From Bacteroidales bacterium UBA4284 (lineage in GTDB: Bacteria > Bacteroidota > Bacteroidia > Bacteroidales > UBA932), in contig DGVM01000071.1 of NCBI GenBank assembly GCA_002395925.1, forward strand, positions 1 to 15,378: DNA of 15,378 nucleotides, given 5' to 3'. Shown in pieces: positions 1-7,755 of the stretch. The notes below the pieces were generated by a model. That model ran no database searches. It saw only the letters and a list, made by a program, of their open reading frames with translations, and was not told the origin of the DNA. Each line of letters begins with the position of its first letter. Within the stretch, counting starts at the first letter, position 1. Both the position numbers and the translations under genes were made by a program.

Positions 1-15
1 CAAACTCTTCTTTGT
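1..15 (-). rRNA. rrs: 16S rRNA gene, 5' end only
   Basis: Read on the minus strand, the window ends in ACAAAGAAGAGTTTG. GAAGAGTTTG is the nearly universal start of bacterial 16S rRNA (the 27F primer site begins AGAGTTTGATC). Only about 15 nt of the gene are present; the rest lies to the left of the window. The exact mature 5' end is placed by analogy with E. coli and may be off by a few bases. The identification is supported by the strong promoter and the long non-coding leader directly upstream. Confidence 0.85.
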
Positions 16-155
16 ATATTCTATAAAGCTTAGCTTGACCTGACGCTCCTTGATTTCTTAAAAAGAATCAACGCTCTCGTTGTTCTCGGTACTTTGCTTG
101 TACTTATCTTTTCAATATTGTCAATGATCTTTGTTTCGCCTCGTGCGAAGCGGGA
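16..155 (-). ncRNA. rRNA operon leader (5' external spacer)
   Basis: This is the non-coding transcript leader between the rRNA promoter and 16S on the minus strand. I see no real ORF in it. It holds short inverted repeats: CAACG-AGAG-CGTTG at 69-82, and a stem with a one-base bulge at 52-69 (GATTCTT pairing with AAGAAATC around a TTT loop). These share base 69, so they are alternatives or compete. A third, AAGCT-A-AGCTT, lies at 26-36. In rRNA operons such leaders carry antitermination and RNase III processing signals. The partner strand downstream of 16S is outside the window, so the processing stem cannot be checked. Confidence 0.7.
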
Positions 156-157
156 TG

Positions 158-188
158 CAAAGGTAGTAACTTTTCTTAAAACTGCAAA
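158..188 (-). promoter_or_regulatory. rRNA operon promoter (Bacteroidetes sigma type)
   Basis: On the minus strand there is TTTG at 185-188, a 19-nt spacer, and TACCTTTG at 158-165, matching the B. fragilis-type consensus TTTG-N19..21-TAnnTTTG. Transcription should start a few bases on, near 150-155, giving a leader of about 135-140 nt before 16S. Directly upstream, 189-220 is almost pure A on the transcribed sense strand, which is what an UP element looks like. That A-tract is also the 3' end of the flippase gene. Confidence 0.85.
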
Positions 189-195
189 CTTTTTT

Positions 196-1659
196 TTATT
201 TTTTTTTGATTTCTTTCAAAATCAGCAAGCAGTATGCTCCCAGCAGCACTGTTCCGCCTCCCATCGTAATCCAGGGACTGAGCTCCATTCCCAGCCAGCC
301 GGGAAGCGACAGCAGGGTAAATATCACCGCAGCAGCGAGGGTGAAACGCAATATGCCCCGTGTATCGTAGGGGATGCTCATTTTGCCCCGTCCGATTGCC
401 CAGCTCAGCAGCATTGCTGTTCCGTAGCCGGCGAATCCTCCCCACGCACAGGCCCAGTAGCCTATACGGGGCACGAATATCACGTTGACGCAAATCATCA
501 CGAGTGCGCCGGTTCCGCTGATTACGGCTCCCCACCAGGTCTGGTCGGTGAGTTTGTACCAGAACGAAAGGTTGAAGTATATGCCCATGAATACCTCCGC
601 CATCATCACGATGGGAACCACTCCGAGCCCCTCCCAGTAAGCGGGCTGGATGAAGTGGCGCAGCAGGGGCATATACACTATTACGGCGAGGTACGCCAGC
701 AAGGTGAAGATGATGAAATACTTCATGCCGTCTGCAAGCGTGGCTGGGCTGTTACGGTCCTTGCTGCCGTTGAAGACTATTGGTTCGTAGGCATAGCGGA
801 AGGCCTGGGTGAGCAGCGCTATTATCATGGCAATCTTGACGCAGGCACCGTATATTCCCAACTGCACACGTCCTTCTTCTCCCGGCATCAGGTAGGGGAA
901 CAGTATCTTGTCGGCCACCTGGTTGAGAATTCCCACGAGGCTCAGCAGCAGCAGGGGCCAGGTATATGCAAGCATGCGCTTAGCCAGCGAAGCGTCGAAC
1001 TTTATCCCCAGTCCCCGCAGTTCGGGAATGAATCCCAGCGTCACCAGCGCCGTACACAGCAGGTTCGCGAAGAAGATGAATCCCACGCCCCCGTCGAAGC
1101 GGTTCCAGGCGGCCTCCAGCTGCGGATGCGTGCCGAACATGCTCGGCAGCACCAGGAAGATGAACAGATTGAGCAGCACGTTGGGAATGATGAACGCGAA
1201 CTTCAGGAGCATGAACTTGACGGGTCTTCCGTCGAGCCTCAGTTTGGAAAACATGATTGCCTGAAAGGCGTCCAAGGCAACGATAATTGCCATGCATCCT
1301 ACGTATTCCGGATGTTCGGTGTATCCCATGGCTGAGGAAATAGGTCCGAGCAGCAGGAACACCAGCACCAGGAACAGTATCCCCACGCCTCCTACCATTT
1401 TGAGGGATGTGCCGAAGACTCGTCGCGGATCTTCCCCGTCTTTGGTGGAGAAACGGAACATGGTAGTTTCCATTCCGAAGGTGAGGAGAGCCAGGAGCAG
1501 CGCAGTATATGCGTACAGGTTGGTGACGATGCCGTACCCTCCGCTTTCTGCGGCTATTTTATAGGTATATACGGGAACGAGCAGATAGTTCAGGAACCTC
1601 CCGACTATGCTGCTGAGGCCGTATATGGCTGTATCTTTGACGAGTGACTTAAGATTCAT
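196..1659 (-). CDS. Wzx-type polysaccharide flippase (MOP superfamily)
   Basis: A 487-residue polytopic inner-membrane protein with about 12-14 hydrophobic segments. The N-terminus (NLKSLVKDTAIYGLSSIVGR) is typical of the Polysacc_synt / Wzx family, which flips undecaprenyl-linked oligosaccharides across the cytoplasmic membrane, or lipid II in the MurJ branch. The wide family does not allow a substrate call, and no glycosyltransferases sit beside it. Its ATG lies 7 nt after the stop of the GH20 gene, so it is the last protein gene of the long minus-strand operon. The Lys-rich C-terminus (KEIKKK, encoded by an A-tract) overlaps the upstream region of the rRNA promoter, and the stop codon is 8 nt from its -33 box. 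No intrinsic terminator follows. Family assignment is confident; the exported molecule is unknown. Confidence 0.85.
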   Translation of the reverse strand: MNLKSLVKDTAIYGLSSIVGRFLNYLLVPVYTYKIAAESGGYGIVTNLYAYTALLLALLTFGMETTMFRFSTKDGEDPRRVFGTSLKMVGGVGILFLVLVFLLLGPISSAMGYTEHPEYVGCMAIIVALDAFQAIMFSKLRLDGRPVKFMLLKFAFIIPNVLLNLFIFLVLPSMFGTHPQLEAAWNRFDGGVGFIFFANLLCTALVTLGFIPELRGLGIKFDASLAKRMLAYTWPLLLLSLVGILNQVADKILFPYLMPGEEGRVQLGIYGACVKIAMIIALLTQAFRYAYEPIVFNGSKDRNSPATLADGMKYFIIFTLLAYLAVIVYMPLLRHFIQPAYWEGLGVVPIVMMAEVFMGIYFNLSFWYKLTDQTWWGAVISGTGALVMICVNVIFVPRIGYWACAWGGFAGYGTAMLLSWAIGRGKMSIPYDTRGILRFTLAAAVIFTLLSLPGWLGMELSPWITMGGGTVLLGAYCLLILKEIKKK

Positions 1660-1666
1660 GGGTTAA

Positions 1667-3355
1667 TCAGTCGAGTTTGCGGTAATTGTAGCCAAGCATG
1701 TCGAGGAGGGGAAGCTGGCGCTCGGCCAGGCTGCCGGTAAAGCGCTCCCAGTCTTTGACCTGGGGCTGGCACCATGCGTCCTCGGAAAGTGCGAACATGC
1801 GCGGCAGCAGCATGTACTCCAGGTGCTCGGGAGTGGCGATGTACTCGGTCCAGAGGTTGCACTGCATGCCCAGGATGTGCCCTTGGTCGCTCTGCGGAAT
1901 CTCCGCGAGCGGGTCGTAACCGTAGAGCTTCTGCAGCGTGATTGCCACATTGCCTGCGGTTTCCGGGGTCGCCCACTGGTGGGTGATGCTGAACGGCTCC
2001 TTGGCAAGGTCGGCCGACTGTACGTAATCTATATAGCAATAGGTAGTGGGCGACATGATGACGTCGTATCCCATCGATGCGGCTTTGATGCCTCCGGCGG
2101 TGCCTCTCCAGCTCATGACGGTAGCTCCTTCGGCCAGCTCGCCCTCCAGGATTTCGTCCCAGCCTATGATTTTCTTGCCCTTGCTTGCAAGATGCTTCTG
2201 CATGCGTTCGGTGACGTAGTTCTGCAGGCGCGACTCCGCGCTTACGCCGTCCTTGTCGGTCAGTCCGAGCTCGCGTATCTTGGCCTGACAGTCGGGGTCG
2301 GTCTTCCATTCGTCGCGGGGGCATTCGTCGCCGCCGATGTGCACGTACTCTCCGGGGAACAGGTCTGCGACTTCGCTCAGTACGTCCTCCAGGAACTGCA
2401 TGGTGCGCTCCTTGCCGACGTTGAGCACCTGCTTGGAGACGCCCCATATCGTCCAGACCTCATAGGGCTGGGGCTGGCTGCCCGCACAACCCAGTTCGGG
2501 ATATGCCGTAAGTGCGGCCTGCATGTGGCCGGGGAGGTCGATTTCGGGGACGATGGTAATGCCGCGCGCTGCCGCATAGGCGACGATGTCCCTTATCTGC
2601 TCCTTGGTATAATAGCCGCCGTAGCGTATGCCGTCGTTGGAATTCCAGTCTCCGCCAATCATGGTGCCGTTGCGGAAGGCGCCCACCTCGGTGAGGCGGG
2701 GATACTTGTCGATCTCGATTCGCCAGCCCTGGTCGTCCGACAGGTGCCAGTGCAGGCGGTTGAGCTTGCATACAAGCATCATGTCCAGCACTTTCTTAAC
2801 CTGCCCGACGCTCCAGAAGTGCCGGCAGCAGTCGAGCATGAGGCCCCTGTAGGCAAAGCGGGGGGCGTCGGAAATCTCGCAGCAGGGGATGCTCCAGCGT
2901 GCATCGGGTGCGGGCTCGGTGCCATACACCTGCAGCGGAAGCATCTGGCGGAGCGTCTGAAGCGAATACAGGAAGCCGTTGTAGTCGCATGCCCGCACGA
3001 CGGCGGCGCTGCGGCTGACTTTCAGGGTGTATCCTTCTGGCGCTATAGTGCTGTCAACGAGGAAGTAAAGCCCTTTTGTGCGGCCCGATTCCACCGCCCG
3101 CTCAAGCCCTATGGGACTGGCGACGGAACTGGTTCTTCCGCTCACCAGCGACAGCCGGTCGGCAAACTGCCGTATCGCCTTCAGGCTGGCGGCATCCATG
3201 GAGGGGTCGCAATTGATATTGATGCCCTTGAGCCGGAGCGAGCCCTTGGCAAGCTCGACTTTCTGCGGAGCGGGTACTATCTGGAGTTCGGTTTGCGTTG
3301 CGGCGGAGCAAGCTATTCCCGAAAACAGCAAAACAGCGGTAATCAGTCTTTTCAT
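1667..3355 (-). CDS. beta-N-acetylhexosaminidase, GH20 family
   Basis: This 562-residue secreted enzyme is predicted to release terminal beta-linked GlcNAc or GalNAc by substrate-assisted catalysis. Residues 1 to about 19 form a signal peptide. A GH20b-like N-terminal domain spans roughly 23-165 and the catalytic barrel about 166-540. The catalytic pair D343-E344 lies in HIGGDECP (339-346). Other GH20 landmarks are HWHLSDDQGWRIE (202-214), PEIDLPGHM (270-278), GWDEIL (398-403), SWRG (415-418) and LWTEY (501-505). The length is that of simple Bacteroidetes GH20 enzymes without extra binding modules. Cys16 sits near the cleavage site, but the preceding residues (GIA) do not form a good lipobox, so a periplasmic enzyme is more likely than a lipoprotein. 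The start ATG overlaps the upstream stop by 4 nt (ATGA), implying translational coupling. No SusCD pair is present, so this is not a classic polysaccharide utilisation locus. Confidence 0.93.
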   Translation of the reverse strand: MKRLITAVLLFSGIACSAATQTELQIVPAPQKVELAKGSLRLKGININCDPSMDAASLKAIRQFADRLSLVSGRTSSVASPIGLERAVESGRTKGLYFLVDSTIAPEGYTLKVSRSAAVVRACDYNGFLYSLQTLRQMLPLQVYGTEPAPDARWSIPCCEISDAPRFAYRGLMLDCCRHFWSVGQVKKVLDMMLVCKLNRLHWHLSDDQGWRIEIDKYPRLTEVGAFRNGTMIGGDWNSNDGIRYGGYYTKEQIRDIVAYAAARGITIVPEIDLPGHMQAALTAYPELGCAGSQPQPYEVWTIWGVSKQVLNVGKERTMQFLEDVLSEVADLFPGEYVHIGGDECPRDEWKTDPDCQAKIRELGLTDKDGVSAESRLQNYVTERMQKHLASKGKKIIGWDEILEGELAEGATVMSWRGTAGGIKAASMGYDVIMSPTTYCYIDYVQSADLAKEPFSITHQWATPETAGNVAITLQKLYGYDPLAEIPQSDQGHILGMQCNLWTEYIATPEHLEYMLLPRMFALSEDAWCQPQVKDWERFTGSLAERQLPLLDMLGYNYRKLD

Positions 3356-4536
3356 TGGTTGAGAATTATCTTTTCGGCTATTGTTCTTAGGTATTCTGCG
3401 TCTTTTTCATCGAGACCGCAGGAGGGGACTTCCCCATGGAAAGGCTTGCCCGAGAGCAGCAGGTACTCTACACAGGCTTTGAGATAGGAACCGGCGAGGC
3501 TCTGGTGCTTGTGGTCGCTTCCCAGAAGGTCTATGCCGGAGTCGCCTTCGCGAACGGCGGCGAACGCCTGACCGACCGGTATTATCCCGCTGCGCCCGGC
3601 GCGTGCAAGGAGTTTCGTGCCTTCCTGCAGCATGCGGTCGAAGTTCTCCATGGACCCGAAGCCTCCGCAGTCGCCGTGGTCGTATGCCCAGGTGTTCTCG
3701 ACATATATCGAACACTCCGGAGAAATGCTGCGGATTATGTCGCAAAGGTCGCAGTAGGCCATCCTGACATCCCTGCTTGCCGTCATGTCGGTGGCATATC
3801 TGCCCGGTTCCTGGCTCTGACCCTGCAGGAAAGCGTAGTCGTACTGCAGCAGCGAGCAGTTGGTGAGGCTTGTCGCAAGACGGGTATGGTCCCGGAAGGA
3901 CTGTCCGCCTTTGAGCGAAGCGTTGATGTCGAGCAGCAGGCCCTGCGAGAAAGCTATCTCCTGAAGTATGAACGGCACCCCATAATAATAAGTAAAGGAG
4001 TTGCCGAGCATCAGGACCTTCTTCTTGCCGGCGTTCGGATTGTTTTTGCCGAGCACGGCAAGGCGGGCGCCCACATAGTGTTTTTCCTTGACAGCCACGC
4101 AGTTGTCCGGGTCGTCGGGGCTGAGTATACTGCGGTCGGCGGCGTAGTTGCTGCAGACCCGGCAGCGAACGTGCAGCGAATCCTTGACCGTCATGCCCAG
4201 CCGGAAGACTTCCAGGTAGGTGGAAGGATGCCTGTCGGCCGAAAGAGCGGTTGTAAAGGAGTAGTCGGACAGTCCGTCATTGTATACCGGACTGGAGATG
4301 CAGACCCATTTGTTTCCTTGCTTGACCTCCACCATGTAGTGCCGCGGCGCCTTGTCCGCCAGGTTTTCCAGGGTCACGCCGAACTGCACGTAGGTTCCGG
4401 CAGGGAGCCTGGTTACCGGGATGCTGAATGTGATCGCGTCACCTTCGGTCAGGCCGCTGTACTTGACGCTCTTGTCGTTGAACCACAGCCCCGGAAGCAG
4501 TTGGGCTATGATTCCCAGAAGCAGCAGGATTTTCAT
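3352..4536 (-). CDS. secreted SGNH-type hydrolase/esterase
   Basis: A 394-residue protein with a hydrophobic signal-like N-terminus (1 to about 18), a beta-rich domain of unknown role (about 22-150) and a C-terminal SGNH fold. SGNH blocks seen: GNSF at 178-181 with nucleophile Ser180; GGQS at 210-213 supplying the Gly; FLQGQSQEP at 236-244, where a Gln-type block III replaces the usual GxND; and a C-terminal SDHKHQS at 340-346 carrying Asp341 and His344 as the likely catalytic pair. These variant blocks resemble the DUF4886-like Bacteroidetes SGNH group. The reaction is probably removal of an acyl (for example acetyl) ester, but the substrate is unknown. It overlaps both neighbours by 4 nt (ATGA at pepT and at GH20). 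Coupling to a hexosaminidase makes a de-esterifying helper role on amino-sugar glycans plausible; that is inference. Confidence 0.75.
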   Translation of the reverse strand: MKILLLLGIIAQLLPGLWFNDKSVKYSGLTEGDAITFSIPVTRLPAGTYVQFGVTLENLADKAPRHYMVEVKQGNKWVCISSPVYNDGLSDYSFTTALSADRHPSTYLEVFRLGMTVKDSLHVRCRVCSNYAADRSILSPDDPDNCVAVKEKHYVGARLAVLGKNNPNAGKKKVLMLGNSFTYYYGVPFILQEIAFSQGLLLDINASLKGGQSFRDHTRLATSLTNCSLLQYDYAFLQGQSQEPGRYATDMTASRDVRMAYCDLCDIIRSISPECSIYVENTWAYDHGDCGGFGSMENFDRMLQEGTKLLARAGRSGIIPVGQAFAAVREGDSGIDLLGSDHKHQSLAGSYLKACVEYLLLSGKPFHGEVPSCGLDEKDAEYLRTIAEKIILNQ

Positions 4537-5756
4537 TGTGCGTAAAGGCTGATGATGTTAAGAATGACTTTGGAGGCCTTCTCCATGCTCTCCAGCGGCA
4601 CCCATTCGAACTTGCCGTGGAAGTTCAGTCCTCCTGCAAAGATATTGGGGCAGGGCAGGCCCTTGAATGAGAGGTTGGCTCCGTCGGTACCGCCTCGTAT
4701 CGGCTGGATATGCGGTTCGACTCCGGCCATCTGCATTGCGAGCACGGCCTTGCTTATTACCGTATCGTAATGAGGCTCAACCATTTCTCGCATGTTGTAG
4801 TACTGGTCCTTGACGCTCAGCACTGCGGTGCCGTCGCCATATTTTGCATTGATGAAGTCGCAGCAGCGGCGTATGACGTCTTTCTTCTGCTCGAACTTGA
4901 CCCTGTCGTGGTCGCGTATTATCCAGGTGAGCGTGGCCTCTTCCACCGAGCCCTTGAATCCGACGATGTGGAAAAAGCCCTCGTAGTCCTGGGTGAATTC
5001 CGGGCGCTGCTCTACAGGCAGAAGGGATATCAGTTCCTGCCCCACCATGATGGCGTTGAGCATCTTGCCTTTGGCGTATCCGGGATGCACGTTGCAGCCC
5101 TGTATGCGTACGGCTGCCGACGCTGCGTTGAAGTTCTCGAATTCCAGTTCTCCCACTTCGCCGCCGTCCATGGTATATGCTAAGTCGGCCCCGAAGCGGG
5201 CTACGTCGAACTTGACCACTCCCCGTCCTATTTCTTCGTCGGGGGTGAATCCTATCTTGATCTCGCCGTGCTTGAATTCGGGATGATTTACGATGTACTG
5301 CACGGCGTCCATGATTTCGGCTACACCCGCCTTGTCGTCGGCTCCCAGCAGGGTGGTGCCGTCGGTAGTGATGATGGTCTCCCCCTTGTGCGCGAGGAGT
5401 TCGGGGAACGCAGCCGGGTCGAGCATGAGCCCCGGGACGCCCTTGAGAGGGATTGCGCTGCCGTCGTAGTCCTTGATTATCTGGGGCTTGATGTCGGCTC
5501 CGGATGCATCGGGAGAGGTATCGACGTGCGCGATGAAGCCGAGCTTGGGCGCCGGTTTGTCTATGTTGGAGGGGATGCTCGCCATAACGTAGCCCCACTC
5601 GTCGAGCGTGGCCTGCACGCCCATCGCAAGCAGTTCGTCGCGAAGCAGCTGCAACAGTACAAGTTCTTTGACCTCTGACGGTTGCGACGGGGAATCCTCG
5701 TTGCTCCGGGTATCGATTGCAACGTATCTTAAAAACCTGTCAAGTATCTTATCCAT
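4533..5756 (-). CDS. pepT: peptidase T (tripeptide aminopeptidase, M20B)
   Basis: A 407-residue cytoplasmic dizinc aminopeptidase that removes the N-terminal residue of tripeptides. Its length matches known PepT (about 408). Metal and catalytic residues align almost position for position with E. coli PepT: H77 and D79 in AHVDTSPD, D140 in LLGADDKAG, E174-E175 in TPDEEIGRG, D197 in YTMDGG, and H380 in GLNFHG. The substrate-binding motif RGGTDGANLS is at 354-363. No signal peptide is present, as expected. The start codon is 1 nt from the stop of the OPT peptide transporter, so imported peptides and their cleavage are encoded together. The stop overlaps the start of the SGNH gene (ATGA). Confidence 0.96.
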   Translation of the reverse strand: MDKILDRFLRYVAIDTRSNEDSPSQPSEVKELVLLQLLRDELLAMGVQATLDEWGYVMASIPSNIDKPAPKLGFIAHVDTSPDASGADIKPQIIKDYDGSAIPLKGVPGLMLDPAAFPELLAHKGETIITTDGTTLLGADDKAGVAEIMDAVQYIVNHPEFKHGEIKIGFTPDEEIGRGVVKFDVARFGADLAYTMDGGEVGELEFENFNAASAAVRIQGCNVHPGYAKGKMLNAIMVGQELISLLPVEQRPEFTQDYEGFFHIVGFKGSVEEATLTWIIRDHDRVKFEQKKDVIRRCCDFINAKYGDGTAVLSVKDQYYNMREMVEPHYDTVISKAVLAMQMAGVEPHIQPIRGGTDGANLSFKGLPCPNIFAGGLNFHGKFEWVPLESMEKASKVILNIISLYAQ

Positions 5757-5757
5757 A

Positions 5758-7755
5758 TTATTCTTTAGACTTTTTTAGTGAAGCAAAAATCATATAAGCG
5801 CAGATGCCTGCAAAAGGCACGATGGCAATAAGTTCCGCAGGTGCTGCGACACCCTGCCCGGCACTGTTCCAGGAGCTGAGGAACCAGTCGGCGCCTGCGA
5901 ACTTGAGTATGGCGGATACGACACCCATGAGGGCGCCGCCGGCAATGAATCCGCTGGCGATAAGCGTACCCTTCTCCTGACGGGCGCGGTTGACCGAGGC
6001 GTCCTTGCTGCGGGAGCTGACGAACCAGGAAATGACACCGCCCACCAGCAGCGGGAGGTTGAGGTCGATGGGAATGAACATTCCAAGGCAGAACGCGAGT
6101 GCGGGAACCTTGAAGACGGTGAGGAGAATCGCTATCGCGGCGCCAATCCCATAAAGCAGCCAGGGTGCGCTGCCTCCGTTCATCATAGGCTGGATGACGG
6201 CAGCCATGGCGTTGGCCTGGGGCGCTACGAGCGCTCCGTCTCCCACGAAGCCGTAAGTCTTGTTGAGCACCAGCATGACTCCGCCCACCGTGGCGGCGGC
6301 TACCGCTACGCCGACAAACTTCCAAATCTCCTGCTTGCGGGGCGTAGTACCTATCCAATAACCTATCTTGAAGTCGGTTATAAGGCCTCCTGCAGTGCTG
6401 AGGGCGGTGCATACCACTCCGCCGATGACCATGGCGGCAACCATGCCGGCGTTGCCCTTGAGACCCACCGCGACGAGTACGAGAGCCGTTATAATCAGGG
6501 TCATGATGGTCATTCCGCTCACGGGGTTGCTTCCCACTATTGCGATTGCGTTTGCAGCCACTGTGGTGAACAGGAACGCGATGAGTGCGACGATGAGAAG
6601 TGCGATGAGCGCCTGCCAGACGTTGTTCACGACGCCGCCGAAGGCAAAGAATGCGAAGATGGCAAGCAGGGCGACAGTGATACCCAGGATGACGGTGCGC
6701 ATAGAAAGGTCTTCCTGCGTACGTTCGACCTTCTGTGCGCCCTCTCCGGGTTTGCGCTTGAATTCGCTGACGGCGAGGCCCACTGCGCTCTTTATCACGC
6801 CTGCGCTCTTTATGATTCCGATGATTCCGGCAGTGGCTATTCCACCTATGCCTATGTGACGGGCGTAATCCTTAAAAATCTGCTCTGCAGACATTTCGGA
6901 GATGGTCTGCGTGACGCCTGTACCCATGAGGTCGATGACCTGACCTCCCCAGATGAGGTTGAGAAGGGGAATGATGACGAGCCATACGAGGAACGACCCG
7001 CAGCAGATGATGAAGGAGTACTTGAGTCCCACGATGTAGCCCAGACCCAGTACGGCGGCGCCGGTGTTGAGCTTGAGCACGAGCTTGGCCTTGTCTGCGA
7101 CCACTTGCCCCCAATGGGTTACGGTGGTGCTGATTGTCTCTGCCCAGGCGCCGAATGTGGCGACCACAAAGTCGTACAGTCCGCCGATGAGTCCGGCTGT
7201 GACGAGGGTTCCGGCACTGCTGCCGCCGCTCTCGCCGCTTACGAGCACCTGCGTGGTCGCAGTAGCCTCAGGGAACGGATACTTGCCGTGCATCTCCTGT
7301 ACGAAATACTTGCGGAAGGGGATGAGGAACAGGATTCCCAGCGCACCGCCCAGCAGTGAACTCAGGAACATCTGCCAGAAGTTGACGTCGAGCCCGAGGA
7401 TGTAGATGGCAGGAAGGGTAAAGATAGCACCGGCGACCACTACACCCGAGCAGGCGCCGATGCTCTGTATGATGACGTTCTGGGCAAGTGAATCTTTCTT
7501 GCCCAGCAGACCCGTGACTCCCACTGCGATGATGGCGATGGGTATGGCCGCTTCGAAGACCTGACCGACCTTAAGCCCCAGGTACGCTGCCGCCGCGGAG
7601 AACAGGATCGTCATCAGCAGGCCCATCGTTACCGAGTACGGGGTCACCTCGAGGGGCTTGCTCTCCGCGCTCAACAGGGGCTGGTATTTCTCGCCCGGGC
7701 CCAGCGGGGAGTGAGCGTTCTTGGGAAGACTCTGAGTTTTGTTGTTTTCTTTCAT
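5758..7755 (-). CDS. OPT-family oligopeptide transporter
   Basis: A 665-residue inner-membrane protein of the OPT superfamily, which moves oligopeptides (or, in the YSL branch, metal chelates) by secondary transport. About 14-16 hydrophobic segments run from residue 40 to 660. Family landmarks are KYPFPEATATTQVL (158-171), GSNPVSGMT (408-416), GTTPRKQEIWK (469-479), the substrate-region segment GMFIPIDLNLPLLVGG (558-573) and ARQEKGTLIASGFIAGGALMGV (591-612). The cytoplasmic head of about 38 residues before the first membrane span is normal for prokaryotic members and supports this ATG. The coupling to pepT, one nucleotide away, argues for peptides as substrate. The first 185 nt lie inside the out-of-frame 3' end of the upstream OstA-like reading frame. 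Confidence 0.92.
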   Translation of the reverse strand: MKENNKTQSLPKNAHSPLGPGEKYQPLLSAESKPLEVTPYSVTMGLLMTILFSAAAAYLGLKVGQVFEAAIPIAIIAVGVTGLLGKKDSLAQNVIIQSIGACSGVVVAGAIFTLPAIYILGLDVNFWQMFLSSLLGGALGILFLIPFRKYFVQEMHGKYPFPEATATTQVLVSGESGGSSAGTLVTAGLIGGLYDFVVATFGAWAETISTTVTHWGQVVADKAKLVLKLNTGAAVLGLGYIVGLKYSFIICCGSFLVWLVIIPLLNLIWGGQVIDLMGTGVTQTISEMSAEQIFKDYARHIGIGGIATAGIIGIIKSAGVIKSAVGLAVSEFKRKPGEGAQKVERTQEDLSMRTVILGITVALLAIFAFFAFGGVVNNVWQALIALLIVALIAFLFTTVAANAIAIVGSNPVSGMTIMTLIITALVLVAVGLKGNAGMVAAMVIGGVVCTALSTAGGLITDFKIGYWIGTTPRKQEIWKFVGVAVAAATVGGVMLVLNKTYGFVGDGALVAPQANAMAAVIQPMMNGGSAPWLLYGIGAAIAILLTVFKVPALAFCLGMFIPIDLNLPLLVGGVISWFVSSRSKDASVNRARQEKGTLIASGFIAGGALMGVVSAILKFAGADWFLSSWNSAGQGVAAPAELIAIVPFAGICAYMIFASLKKSKE

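Noticed and set aside
3296..3355. Lipoprotein signal in the GH20 enzyme (Cys16)
   Set aside because: The residues before the Cys (GIA) do not fit a lipobox, so ordinary signal-peptidase cleavage is more likely.
1823..3487. Long plus-strand open frame (554 codons) opposite the GH20 gene, and similar ones at 94-1335, 3436-4545 and 9227-10393
   Set aside because: The minus-strand frames encode clear, motif-bearing families. The plus-strand products have no recognisable motifs and arise from GC-rich codon structure.
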